A DNA stretch of 64,000 nucleotides, taken from assembly GCA_963708205.1 (NCBI GenBank), contig OY970196.1, forward strand, positions 496,001 through 560,000, in the 5' to 3' direction. This document shows, one piece after another, positions 8,312 through 16,618 of this stretch. Numbering within the stretch: the stretch's first letter is position 1; every line of letters starts with the position of its first letter. The notes beneath the pieces are model-generated. The model was not told the origin of the DNA. It searched no databases and was given only the letters and a program-made list of their open reading frames with translations. This stretch comes from CAVYTF01 sp963708205. Its GTDB lineage: Bacteria; Bacteroidota; Bacteroidia; Chitinophagales; Chitinophagaceae. Made by a program: the position numbers and the translations under genes.

Positions 8312-9223
8312 CAGGCGCAAAAGCAATGGAAGATGATTGAAATGTATTTTAAAATAAGGCTGGTTGATAGCACCAAAACCTTGATAAAATTTTTTTACTC
8401 CGGGAATATCTGATCCTTCAAAATCAAAAATGAAATTTGTTTCTGAAAATTCTTTTAAAATATTATCATACAAAAAATGATTTGCATTTATTTTTCTTCC
8501 AGACTGCGTTACGTTATTGATGATGTTATAAATTCTTAGTTCATCTTTCAATAACAATATACTTGCAAGCAGTATATTTTTGTTGTTTGTTACTTTTCTT
8601 GCAAAAGCATTTCCTGATGTTTTTAAAGTTCTAACAACAACCGAAAAATTTCGGAAATCTTTATTAGTTAAATGCTTAAAATTATTTTTATACAAATTTT
8701 TATAAAGAGTTATTGCATCTTCAATGTTTTCTTCATGATAAATAAAATTTTCCTTTTTAGCTCGTTGAAGGTTATTGTTTAATACTGTTGTATAGTTTTT
8801 TTGAATTCCTGTGTGTGTTTCAGAAAGATGAATGATGAAATTTGTTCTATCATTTCTTTTGAAAGAAACATTGTTTGAAAAATTAAAATTGTAATCACCA
8901 TATTTACAAAAGCTGAATAATTTTTGCAACAATAAATCTTCTTCAGTAAAATTATTTTTTGCAAACCAACCAAGCTGCTGCACAAAAGGAACATCATAAC
9001 AATATTTAATTCCTAACTTCATTCTCCAGCAAATGGGCATCACAGTTTCATAATCATTCACAACAATTCCACTCCAGTTATCGCTCATGTTATCAAGATA
9101 AGAAGTGCGCGCATAAAGCATTGCATTTTTACTTGCAACAATGCATTGATCCCATTTTTGTTTATCAATTTTATGAGAAGGAATGATATCAATTTGTGAT
9201 TTTAAAGTGATCTGTGATTTCAA
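8300..9223 (-). CDS. FemAB/GNAT-like acyltransferase of a polysaccharide operon
   Basis: The 307-residue protein has the double-GNAT (FemAB or BioF2-like) layout: an N-terminal half with MLYARTSYLDNMSDNW and VMPICWRMKLGIKY, and a C-terminal half with a KNLYKNNFKHL helix, an ILLLKDELRIYNIINN strand pair and the closing FDFEGSDIPGVKKFYQGFGA. Such proteins in exopolysaccharide loci transfer acyl or aminoacyl groups to sugars or carrier-linked glycans. The substrate is not readable. It is the last gene of a three-gene minus-strand operon (2 bp after the sugar-phosphate transferase). Confidence 0.75.
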   Translation of the reverse strand: MKSQITLKSQIDIIPSHKIDKQKWDQCIVASKNAMLYARTSYLDNMSDNWSGIVVNDYETVMPICWRMKLGIKYCYDVPFVQQLGWFAKNNFTEEDLLLQKLFSFCKYGDYNFNFSNNVSFKRNDRTNFIIHLSETHTGIQKNYTTVLNNNLQRAKKENFIYHEENIEDAITLYKNLYKNNFKHLTNKDFRNFSVVVRTLKTSGNAFARKVTNNKNILLASILLLKDELRIYNIINNVTQSGRKINANHFLYDNILKEFSETNFIFDFEGSDIPGVKKFYQGFGAINQPYFKIHFNHLPLLLRLLKS

Positions 9224-9225
9224 TT

Positions 9226-10656
9226 TTATTTTCCTTTACCGGTAAAAATTATTTTCAGGCTGTATATCATTATTTTAAGATCAAGGAGTAATGATGCATT
9301 TTCAACATACATCAAATCGTACTTCATGCGCTCAATCATTTCATCAATTGAACTTGCATAACCAAAACGTACCATCCCCCAGGAAGTCAATCCAGGCTTC
9401 ACTTTTAGCAGGTAACGGAAATATGGATTTTTCTTTCCGATCTCATCAATATAAAATTTTCTTTCCGGTCTCGGACCAACCAAACTCATATCACCCCTTA
9501 AGATATTCCAGAGTTGTGGCAATTCATCAAGCCGCCATTTACGCATAAATCTTCCCCATTTTGTTATGCGAATATCATTATCGGAAGACAGCATTGGGCC
9601 ATTTTTTTCAGCATCAGCATACATGGATCTAAATTTATAGATCGTAAATTTTTTACCACGATAACCAATTCTTTCCTGCGCATAAATTATATCTCCTTCA
9701 GAAGACAATTTTGTTCGTAATGCAATCATTAGAAATGCGGGACTTAAAATAATTAATCCTGCCAGCGACACAATAGTATCAATTGCCTGCTTTACATTTT
9801 CCTGCCACAGCGGCATTACGTTCGTGGTTATATCAATCAAACTTGCTCCTAAAATATTTCCGGTTTTTACAGAACCTGCTAGTATATCAAAATTATCAGG
9901 AACAATTTTTACCATCACATTCTTTTCACTTAAATTATTTATGATCTTTTGTAAATTATTCAACTCAGTTTGGGAAAGTGAAATTATAACTTGTGAAATG
10001 TTTTTTTTTTCGATTACCGCATCCATTTCTTCAAGGTTGCCAAGCCTTGGAATATGCGCTGACAGGCTGTTTGAGGCAAATTCATTTCCACAAATGAAGC
10101 CAATACTTTTATAGCCAAGCGCAGGATAACTTTTATTTATTTCTTTATAAGCCTCCAGTGCTTTATTATTATTTCCAATAAATAAAGTATTGAAAAAAAA
10201 CTTTCCTGTAATTAAATGTTGCTTGGCAATGTATAAAAGAATAAGCCTTCCTGAAAAGATAAATGTTGATTGCAAAAACCAAAAAGAAAAAAAAACTTTG
10301 TAGAAATAAAAATAGTTCTGCTCTTTATCATTCAACAACAAACTAAAAAATAAAATAAGACATCCAACGAATGATTCTATAATTGTGTCACTCAATTCAG
10401 TGAGTCTTGATTTTACATACAGCGAATTTTTGTACGAGCCCATAATTGCAAAAAGAAAAACCCAAAATGCGGGAATGCCGAGAAATGATTTCAGGAAAAA
10501 ATAATTATCTTCTTTTAAAAGCAAACTGAACGAATAAAAATTTTCATGAAGCAATTCTATCCTGAATAATGAGATTGCGATCCACACAAATACAGACAAA
10601 ATAAAATCGGATAAAATATAAATGATGATATGTAATGGTTCTTTGCGTGTCTGCAT
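9226..10656 (-). CDS. Polyprenyl-phosphate sugar-phosphate transferase (WcaJ/WbaP type)
   Basis: This enzyme puts the first sugar-phosphate on undecaprenyl phosphate to begin a surface polysaccharide repeat unit. The 476-residue protein has four N-terminal membrane helices (about residues 8-150), a Rossmann-like central domain (about 155-265), a fifth hydrophobic segment (about 285-310) and the C-terminal bacterial sugar transferase domain: KFTIYKFRSMYADAE (about 328-342), KWRLDELPQLWNILRGDMSLVGPRPE (about 372-398; split motif) and KPGLTSWG. The DE pair of LDELPQ and the PRP motif are the catalytic signature. It is the middle gene of the operon; no flippase, polymerase or glycosyltransferase is adjacent. 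Confidence 0.9.
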   Translation of the reverse strand: MQTRKEPLHIIIYILSDFILSVFVWIAISLFRIELLHENFYSFSLLLKEDNYFFLKSFLGIPAFWVFLFAIMGSYKNSLYVKSRLTELSDTIIESFVGCLILFFSLLLNDKEQNYFYFYKVFFSFWFLQSTFIFSGRLILLYIAKQHLITGKFFFNTLFIGNNNKALEAYKEINKSYPALGYKSIGFICGNEFASNSLSAHIPRLGNLEEMDAVIEKKNISQVIISLSQTELNNLQKIINNLSEKNVMVKIVPDNFDILAGSVKTGNILGASLIDITTNVMPLWQENVKQAIDTIVSLAGLIILSPAFLMIALRTKLSSEGDIIYAQERIGYRGKKFTIYKFRSMYADAEKNGPMLSSDNDIRITKWGRFMRKWRLDELPQLWNILRGDMSLVGPRPERKFYIDEIGKKNPYFRYLLKVKPGLTSWGMVRFGYASSIDEMIERMKYDLMYVENASLLLDLKIMIYSLKIIFTGKGK

Positions 10657-10666
10657 GATTTTGTAA

Positions 10667-11641
10667 TCAAACGCTGATGCTTGTATTACTTATCTTTTCA
10701 AGAATTTTATGTGCAACTTCCATTGCAAGAAACCCGTCAAGCTCACTGACAGCAACGGTTTTGTTATTAAGTATTGCATTTGTAAAAGACTTCAGTTCTT
10801 CTTTAATAGCATTTATATTTTTCACTTTCGGATTAATAACCGCAATTGTTTTCTTTCCATATTTTGTATCAAGATCAAAAGAAAAAGCATCTTCATCCTG
10901 CTGCTCTTTTAGTTTTATTATCTCTGTTTTCTTTTCCAAAAAATCTATGCCGATATAGGCATCTTTTTGAAACAAACGCATCTTCCGCATTTTCTTCATG
11001 CTGATGCGGCTGCTTGTTAAATTAGCAACGCAGCCATTATTAAATTCAATGCGCACATTTGCAATATCAGGCGTGTCAGTCATCACAGCAACGCCACTTG
11101 CAGAAATATTTTTTACATCACTTTTTACAAGACTTAAAACAATATCAATATCATGAATCATTAGATCAAGAATCACGCTAACTTCTGTTCCGCGCGGATT
11201 AAATTGCGACAAACGATGCACCTCAATAAACATTGGTTCAAGGTTCAAATCTTTTACAGAAATATAAGCGGGATTAAATCTTTCTACATGACCAACCTGC
11301 ACTTTTACACCGGCCTCTTTTGCCATCTCCACAATTTTTTTTCCTTCCGAGATCGTGTTGGCAAGCGGCTTTTCAACAAACACATGCTTGCCGGCCTTGA
11401 TTGCTTTTTCACACAATTCAAAATGCAAAGTTGTTGGCGCAATGATATCTGCTGCGTCAATTTTTTGCAGCAATTCTCTCACAGAAGCAAATCTTTTCAA
11501 TCCAAATTTTTCAATAACATCTTTTGAATTTTTGTCATCGGGATCGTAAAAACCAACCACTTCCGCATCATCAATTTCCTTCCAATTATTCAAATGAAAT
11601 TTTCCCAGGTGACCAACACCAAATACACCAACTTTCAGCAT
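10667..11641 (-). CDS. Gfo/Idh/MocA-family NAD(P)-dependent oxidoreductase
   Basis: The 324-residue protein has an N-terminal Rossmann domain (VGVFGVGHLGKFHL at residues 4-17), the family's HVFVEKPLANT motif (about 88-98; the Lys is catalytic) and a C-terminal domain with MIHDIDIVLSL (about 160-170), whose His/Asp sit where the family has its active-site His. Family members oxidise or reduce sugars and nucleotide sugars; placement at the head of a sugar-transferase operon suggests a nucleotide-sugar substrate, for example a UDP-HexNAc, but this is inference. It lies 10 bp upstream of the transferase gene. An interspersed repeat lies 67 bp upstream. Confidence 0.85.
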   Translation of the reverse strand: MLKVGVFGVGHLGKFHLNNWKEIDDAEVVGFYDPDDKNSKDVIEKFGLKRFASVRELLQKIDAADIIAPTTLHFELCEKAIKAGKHVFVEKPLANTISEGKKIVEMAKEAGVKVQVGHVERFNPAYISVKDLNLEPMFIEVHRLSQFNPRGTEVSVILDLMIHDIDIVLSLVKSDVKNISASGVAVMTDTPDIANVRIEFNNGCVANLTSSRISMKKMRKMRLFQKDAYIGIDFLEKKTEIIKLKEQQDEDAFSFDLDTKYGKKTIAVINPKVKNINAIKEELKSFTNAILNNKTVAVSELDGFLAMEVAHKILEKISNTSISV

Positions 11642-11707
11642 GAAATTTTTCGTTTATCTGTAAAGATAATTAATTGGTGTTGCACGTTGTTATTGAAGAA
11701 TTTTTTA

Positions 11708-11769
11708 TGATACCAGCATTTGTTTTTCATAGGATCGCCTGTTGCGTCGCAACAAATTTTCATTGATAC
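11708..11769 (-). repeat. Interspersed repeat family copy R4
   Basis: On the minus strand this reads TGTTGCGACGCAACAGGCGA, then CTATGAAAAAC and GCTGGTATCA, matching the copies at 18908, 48871 and 54526 in order and spacing. It lies upstream of the oxidoreductase and points the same way as that gene. Confidence 0.7.
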
Positions 11770-11845
11770 TAAAATAAAATTATAGATACATCGATAATCC
11801 TTTAATCGTTCAGTAATTCTATTGAACATTTCTATTCAATTATTA

Positions 11846-12445
11846 TTAGAGTTTTTCCTTCAAATCTTTTTTCACATTATTAAACCATTCTTCCTTCAAA
11901 ATGCTTAGCACGATTGAGTCTCGGCGAATGCCTTCAAATCTTGTCGGCATATTGCTTCGCAAAATTCCGTCAACTTTACAACCAATACTTTTCATTGCTG
12001 CAATGCTTCTTGCATTATTATTATCTGCTCTAAATTCCACTCGCTCCATTCCTATTTGTTCAAAAGCAAATGATAGCAATAAATATTTGCAATGCTTATT
12101 CAAACCTGTTCCCTGGAATTTTTTTCCATACCATGTATATCCTAATTGCAAAGTTTTGTATGGCAATTGTATATCATAAAATCTCGTACAACCTGCATAT
12201 TCATTGAGTTTTTTATCAAACACAATAATAGGATATTCCGAATTTTTTTCTTTAGCATTCAGTGCAATATCAATATAATTGCGCAACCCGTTTTCAGTTG
12301 CTGCAGTTACCAAAGAATATTTCCATATCTCAGGTTCATTCAATGAAAATGAAATCAAATTGCTGAAATCTTCTGCCTGTAAGGGTTTCAGCAGTACACG
12401 TTCATCTTCCAATATATAATTTTCTTCGAAATCAAATTGGCTCAT
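11846..12445 (-). CDS. GNAT N-acetyltransferase, RimJ/RimL-like
   Basis: The 199-residue protein has the RimJ/RimL pattern: an opening LEDERVLLKPLQAEDF, the LGYTWYGKKFQGTGLNKHCKYLL acetyl-CoA loop region (about residues 100-124; the usual QxxGxG is here KFQGTGLN), then VEFRADNNNARSIAAMKSIGC (about 138-158) and a closing DSIVLSILKEEW. Members acetylate protein N-termini, antibiotics or small amines; the substrate is not readable. It stands alone, divergent from glmS. Confidence 0.85.
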   Translation of the reverse strand: MSQFDFEENYILEDERVLLKPLQAEDFSNLISFSLNEPEIWKYSLVTAATENGLRNYIDIALNAKEKNSEYPIIVFDKKLNEYAGCTRFYDIQLPYKTLQLGYTWYGKKFQGTGLNKHCKYLLLSFAFEQIGMERVEFRADNNNARSIAAMKSIGCKVDGILRSNMPTRFEGIRRDSIVLSILKEEWFNNVKKDLKEKL

Positions 12446-12568
12446 ACGTCAAAAGTAAAAGGTAAAAATTTAAAAATATAAGTTGACTATTCATTTCCCA
12501 AGTTTTGAATTTTGACTTTTTATTCTTGATTTTAAACAAGAACTTGCGCTTGATAAAATTCAAAATTT

Positions 12569-14404
12569 ATGTGTGGCATTGTTGGGTACACCGGACCGCG
12601 TGAAGCTTATCCCGTTATTCTCAAAGGCTTGAAAAGACTGGAATATCGCGGCTACGACAGCGCAGGCATTGCTTTGCTGAACGGCAATCTCAATGTTTAT
12701 AAAAAGCAGGGACGCGTTACCGAACTTGAAGAAGAAGTGATCGGAAAAGATATTCATGGACACATCGGCATCGGGCACACACGCTGGGCTACACATGGCG
12801 AGCCGAATGATGTGAACGCACATCCGCATTTATCACAAAGCGGCGAGCTTGCAATTATTCATAATGGCATCATTGAAAACTATGCGTTGATAAAAAAAGA
12901 TCTATTAAAAAAAGGGTACAGTTTTAAAAGTGATACTGACACGGAAGTGTTGGTAAACTTTATTGAAGACATTAAAAAAAATAACACCGGTTCTCTGGAA
13001 GCCGCAGTGCGAACGGCTTTACGAAGAATTGTCGGTGCATATTGTATTTTATTGATTGATAAAAATGATCCTGAAACAATTATTGCTGCGCGCAAAGGAA
13101 GTCCGCTTGTAATTGGAATTGGTAAAAATGAACATTTTCTTGCAAGCGATGCTTCCCCAATTGTTGAGTATACAAAAGAAGTGGTTTATGTGAATGATTA
13201 TGAAATGGCAATTGTAAAACCTGGTGAACTTATTTTAAAAAATTTAGGCAACGATACTAAAACTCCTTTCATTATCAAACTCGATATGGAGCTTGCAGCC
13301 ATTGAAAAAGGTGGCTATGATCATTTCATGTTGAAGGAAATTTTTGAACAGCCAAGCACAATTCATGATTGCCTTCGCGGAAGACTTGATGCAGAATTGG
13401 GAAGCATTGTTATGAGTGGAATTGATAAATATGAAAAAGAAATTTTACATGCAAACCGCATTATTATCATTGCATGCGGAACGAGCTGGCACGCGGGTTT
13501 GGTGGCAGAATATATAATTGAAGAGTTGTGCAGAATTCCTGTCGAAGTGGAATATGCAAGCGAGTTTCGTTACAGAAATCCGATCATACAAAAAGGAGAT
13601 GTCATTCTTTGTATTTCTCAAAGTGGTGAAACCGCAGATACTTTAGTTGCTATTGAAAAAGCAAAAGAGCAGGGCGCCATTATTTTAGGAATTGTAAATG
13701 TGGTCGGCTCTTCCATTGCACGTGTTTCTCACGCTGGTGCTTATACTCACGCAGGTCCTGAGATCGGTGTTGCAAGTACAAAAGCATTTACAGCACAACT
13801 TGCGGTGTTAACAATGGTTGCGCTGAAACTCGCGTTTGATAAGGGTTCTATTAACAAAGAATATTTTTTGGAGTTGTGTAAGGAGCTTGCTGAAATACCC
13901 GAAAAGGTTGAAAGCATTTTACAACAAAATGAACTAATAAAACAAATAGCATTGAAATATAAAGATGCTTCAAACGCTTTATATCTCGGTCGCGGCTATA
14001 ATTTTCCGGTTGCTTTGGAAGGGGCTTTGAAGCTAAAAGAAATTTCTTACATACATGCTGAAGGATATCCTGCAGCGGAAATGAAGCATGGGCCGATCGC
14101 TTTGGTTGATGAAAATTTGCCTGTGTTTTTTGTTGCGACAAAAGATTCATATCATCACAAGATCGTGAGTAACATGCAGGAAATAAAAGCACGTAAAGGG
14201 AAAATTATTGCAGTGGTAACGGATGGAGATACGATTAGTCCAACGCTTGCGGATGATATAATTTATTTGCCGCCGGCTCATGAAATTGTTGCGCCAATGC
14301 TCAGCGTTATTCCTCTGCAATTATTTGCTTACCACATCGGCGTAGCAAAAGGTTTTGATGTTGACAAACCAAGAAATCTTGCCAAGAGTGTAACGGTAGA
14401 ATAA
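12569..14404 (+). CDS. glmS: Glutamine--fructose-6-phosphate aminotransferase (isomerizing)
   Basis: GlmS makes glucosamine-6-phosphate from fructose-6-phosphate and glutamine, the first step to UDP-GlcNAc for peptidoglycan and lipid A. The 611-residue protein begins MCGIVGYTG, so Cys2 becomes the N-terminal nucleophile. Residues 1-220 are the glutaminase domain (GHTRWATHG at about 72-80, HNGIIENY at about 98-105), followed by two SIS sugar-isomerase domains (CGTSWHAG at about 303-310; SQSGETADT at about 350-358) and the end DKPRNLAKSVTVE typical of the family. I saw no glmS ribozyme upstream. It is probably monocistronic. Confidence 0.97.
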   Translation: MCGIVGYTGPREAYPVILKGLKRLEYRGYDSAGIALLNGNLNVYKKQGRVTELEEEVIGKDIHGHIGIGHTRWATHGEPNDVNAHPHLSQSGELAIIHNGIIENYALIKKDLLKKGYSFKSDTDTEVLVNFIEDIKKNNTGSLEAAVRTALRRIVGAYCILLIDKNDPETIIAARKGSPLVIGIGKNEHFLASDASPIVEYTKEVVYVNDYEMAIVKPGELILKNLGNDTKTPFIIKLDMELAAIEKGGYDHFMLKEIFEQPSTIHDCLRGRLDAELGSIVMSGIDKYEKEILHANRIIIIACGTSWHAGLVAEYIIEELCRIPVEVEYASEFRYRNPIIQKGDVILCISQSGETADTLVAIEKAKEQGAIILGIVNVVGSSIARVSHAGAYTHAGPEIGVASTKAFTAQLAVLTMVALKLAFDKGSINKEYFLELCKELAEIPEKVESILQQNELIKQIALKYKDASNALYLGRGYNFPVALEGALKLKEISYIHAEGYPAAEMKHGPIALVDENLPVFFVATKDSYHHKIVSNMQEIKARKGKIIAVVTDGDTISPTLADDIIYLPPAHEIVAPMLSVIPLQLFAYHIGVAKGFDVDKPRNLAKSVTVE

Positions 14405-14432
14405 AATTTAGAGAAGTAAAATTTTGTAGGAA

Positions 14433-15530
14433 CTATTTTTGATTATATGCTTTTACAAGAAACACATAATCTTCTACATTTTTAATTTGAGTAATCCTGT
14501 TATTATTTTTTAAAGTAGAACTCAAAGGCATTTTTATTTTAGCAAAATCAGTATCAGATTTTCGTAAACTATCAACCATCTGATAAATATTGTTTGCTTT
14601 AATAGCAAATACTACACCTTCCACCTGAGTTTGTCTCGCACTTAATATGCCCACCACTTCACCATTTTTATTAAAGACAGGACCGCCGGAATTACCGGGG
14701 TTCGCGCTTAATGAAATCTGGCAACTTGTTGTATCTCCATTAAATCCTGATTCAGCACTAAGATAACCCATGCTATAAGTTATCGAATCACGCGGATAGC
14801 CCAAGGTGTATAATTCTTCACCCAACTGAACATTGCTTTTTTTAATTGCGTAAGGAAGTTGTTTTACGGGTTTAAAATCATCATCATCAATTTTTAAAAT
14901 AGCAAGATCATTATCGTTATCAATGGTTATAATTTTTGCATCAAAAACATTTCCCTGTTTGTCCTGCACTACTACAGCATTGCTGCCTGCAAGCACGTGT
15001 GCGTTGGTAATAATAAATCCATTACCATCAATCATAAATCCGGATCCCGCACTGTTGAAATTGGCAGTTACTATTTTATGTGTTCCTTTTATTTCTGAGT
15101 TTAAAGCTTTCGCAAGATTATTTACTTTCCTGTTTAGTTGCTCAATATCATTTTGTGTAGGTACGGGAGAAAAATAAGTTACTAAAATACTTATAAATAA
15201 AGCTGTGATGCCTGCGATGGATGCTGCAATTGCTGTAACACGGCGGTATTTATTCCAAAGTTGAATTACTTTTCCTTTGGTATTTATTTCACCGCCTTCA
15301 TAAATATCGCCCTTTGAAAGTAATGAATGATGTGCATTATTAATAGTTTGCTGAAGATGAATTCTTTCACCAAAAGAATCTATATGCTGTAAAAATAATT
15401 TATGCTCAACAACCATCTGATCTATGCCGGGGTTGCTTTTGCGCAAATGTTCAAAATAAGTTTTTTCATCAGGCAGCATATTGTCTGAGAGATATCTTTC
15501 AACAGCATCAAGTAAAATATTATCTTCCAT
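14433..15530 (-). CDS. Membrane trypsin-like protease with an anti-sigma-like N-terminus
   Basis: The 365-residue protein has three parts. Residues 1-95 are cytosolic, acidic and helical, beginning LLDAVERYLSDNMLPDEKTYFEHLRKSN, the general look of Bacteroidota anti-sigma factors. Residues 98-120 are one membrane helix, followed by a short coiled coil (125-148). Residues 155-335 are a trypsin-like HtrA-type domain with His178 (TNAHVL), Asp208 (NDLAIL) and Ser281 (GNSGGPVF), all intact; there is no PDZ domain. The gene overlaps the upstream ECF sigma gene by one base (TAATG), so the two are translated together. I infer that the N-terminus holds the sigma factor and the protease domain acts or senses outside the cytoplasmic membrane. 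Confidence 0.85.
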   Translation of the reverse strand: MEDNILLDAVERYLSDNMLPDEKTYFEHLRKSNPGIDQMVVEHKLFLQHIDSFGERIHLQQTINNAHHSLLSKGDIYEGGEINTKGKVIQLWNKYRRVTAIAASIAGITALFISILVTYFSPVPTQNDIEQLNRKVNNLAKALNSEIKGTHKIVTANFNSAGSGFMIDGNGFIITNAHVLAGSNAVVVQDKQGNVFDAKIITIDNDNDLAILKIDDDDFKPVKQLPYAIKKSNVQLGEELYTLGYPRDSITYSMGYLSAESGFNGDTTSCQISLSANPGNSGGPVFNKNGEVVGILSARQTQVEGVVFAIKANNIYQMVDSLRKSDTDFAKIKMPLSSTLKNNNRITQIKNVEDYVFLVKAYNQK

Positions 15531-16138
15531 TATTCACCAATATTATATTGAGAAAAAAATAATTTTTTTAAACGCACAAGGCATTTATATTTTTGATTTT
15601 TTGCATTGTCTGCATTAGTGTATCCGAACTGTGCCGCAATTTCTGACATATCTTTTTTTTGCAGGTAAAAAGATTCTAATAAACTTTTGCAAGGTTCGCC
15701 GAGGCTTCCCATTGCTCTTTCCATTATTGCAAAATCAACATTTCTTTTCTCGTGTATCTCGAGGTCCTCTTCCACTGCCACAGTCTCTTCAATGCCTTCA
15801 TTTTGAGCCACAAATTTTCCAAGTTGCTGTAATCGTTTAAGCCAAAGCCTCCTGCATACGGAATATACATACGTTTTAATTTGACAGGTTAATACAAATG
15901 ATTCATTTTTAGCTTTTTCATACAGCGCAATCATTGCTTCCTGAAAAATATCACGAGCCTCATCATAAGTGCCATTGTTATTCAGGATGAAAGCCTGGAT
16001 CATATTAAAGTTGTCTTTGTATATGGTTTCCACAGCTTTTGCATCGTTATTTGCCAGTCCTTTTAAAAGTAATTGTTCGTTGCTGTCCGATTTCACTTTC
16101 TGTCTTTTAATACGGGAGTAAGTATAAAAGTAACCCAA
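15530..16138 (-). CDS. ECF-type RNA polymerase sigma factor
   Basis: The protein shows sigma region 2 (about residues 45-85: TYDEARDIFQEAMIALYEKA) and region 4 (about 135-195: SLLESFYLQKKDMSEIAAQFGYTNADNAKNQKYKCLVRLK), with no region 1 or 3. The reading frame opens at a TTG (16138); a GTG at 16096 is an equally good start and gives a more usual N-terminus of 188 residues. Its stop shares a base with the start of the protease gene, so the pair is a sigma/regulator unit. A TACCTTTG box on the minus strand at 16147-16154 may be its promoter -7 element. Confidence 0.87.
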   Translation of the reverse strand: MGYFYTYSRIKRQKVKSDSNEQLLLKGLANNDAKAVETIYKDNFNMIQAFILNNNGTYDEARDIFQEAMIALYEKAKNESFVLTCQIKTYVYSVCRRLWLKRLQQLGKFVAQNEGIEETVAVEEDLEIHEKRNVDFAIMERAMGSLGEPCKSLLESFYLQKKDMSEIAAQFGYTNADNAKNQKYKCLVRLKKLFFSQYNIGE

Positions 16139-16241
16139 AACGCCATCAAAGGTATTTCTTAAAAAAAATTTATTTGAGAAAGGTTACTTTCCTTAAAATA
16201 AAGTATTAAGATGAAAATACACTCATTAAAAATTTCAAAAA

Positions 16242-16463
16242 ATGAAAAAAATCTTATTTGTGATTGCTCTTGGCGCGTTTGCTGCCTGCGGTTCTGGAAA
16301 TGGAACTACTAGTTCGACTGACTCTACTACAACTGTAGATTCTACAACTACAGCTGCTCCGATGATGGATACTACTAAGTCAATGACTGACACTTCTTCT
16401 AAGATGATGACTGACACAACTAAAAAAATGTCAGACACAACTAAGAAGCATAGCAAAATGTAA
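16242..16463 (+). CDS. Tiny Thr/Ser-rich lipoprotein
   Basis: The 73-residue product has a signal peptide ending in a lipobox (FAACG, Cys16), then a low-complexity tail of Thr, Ser, Asp, Met and Lys with repeated DTTK/DTSSK units. It should be lipidated and retained in an envelope membrane. It resembles the lipoprotein at 27312-27719 in the N-terminal AACGxxxxTTSSTDST stretch, so the two may be paralogues. No function is known to me. Confidence 0.65.
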   Translation: MKKILFVIALGAFAACGSGNGTTSSTDSTTTVDSTTTAAPMMDTTKSMTDTSSKMMTDTTKKMSDTTKKHSKM

Positions 16464-16547
16464 TTTACTTTTTGTTTTGAAAAATGTATCGTGCTTGCAG
16501 ATACGTTTAGACTATAACTTTTTTCATATGGCAAGCAATCGTTAGAG

Positions 16548-16577
16548 GCCGTTCCGTTTCCACGGGATGGCTTTATT
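16548..16577 (+). terminator. Probable terminator after the small lipoprotein
   Basis: GCCGTTCCG (16548-16556) pairs with CGGGATGGC (16563-16571), including two G-T wobbles, around a 6-nt loop and is followed by TTTATTTTTT. Confidence 0.65.
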
Positions 16578-16618
16578 TTTTGTTGTACTTTCGATTACTT
16601 TAAAAATTTACAAATCAC

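Noticed and set aside
12446..12568. glmS ribozyme
   Set aside because: The 123-bp spacer is AT-rich and lacks the ribozyme core; that ribozyme is typical of Firmicutes.
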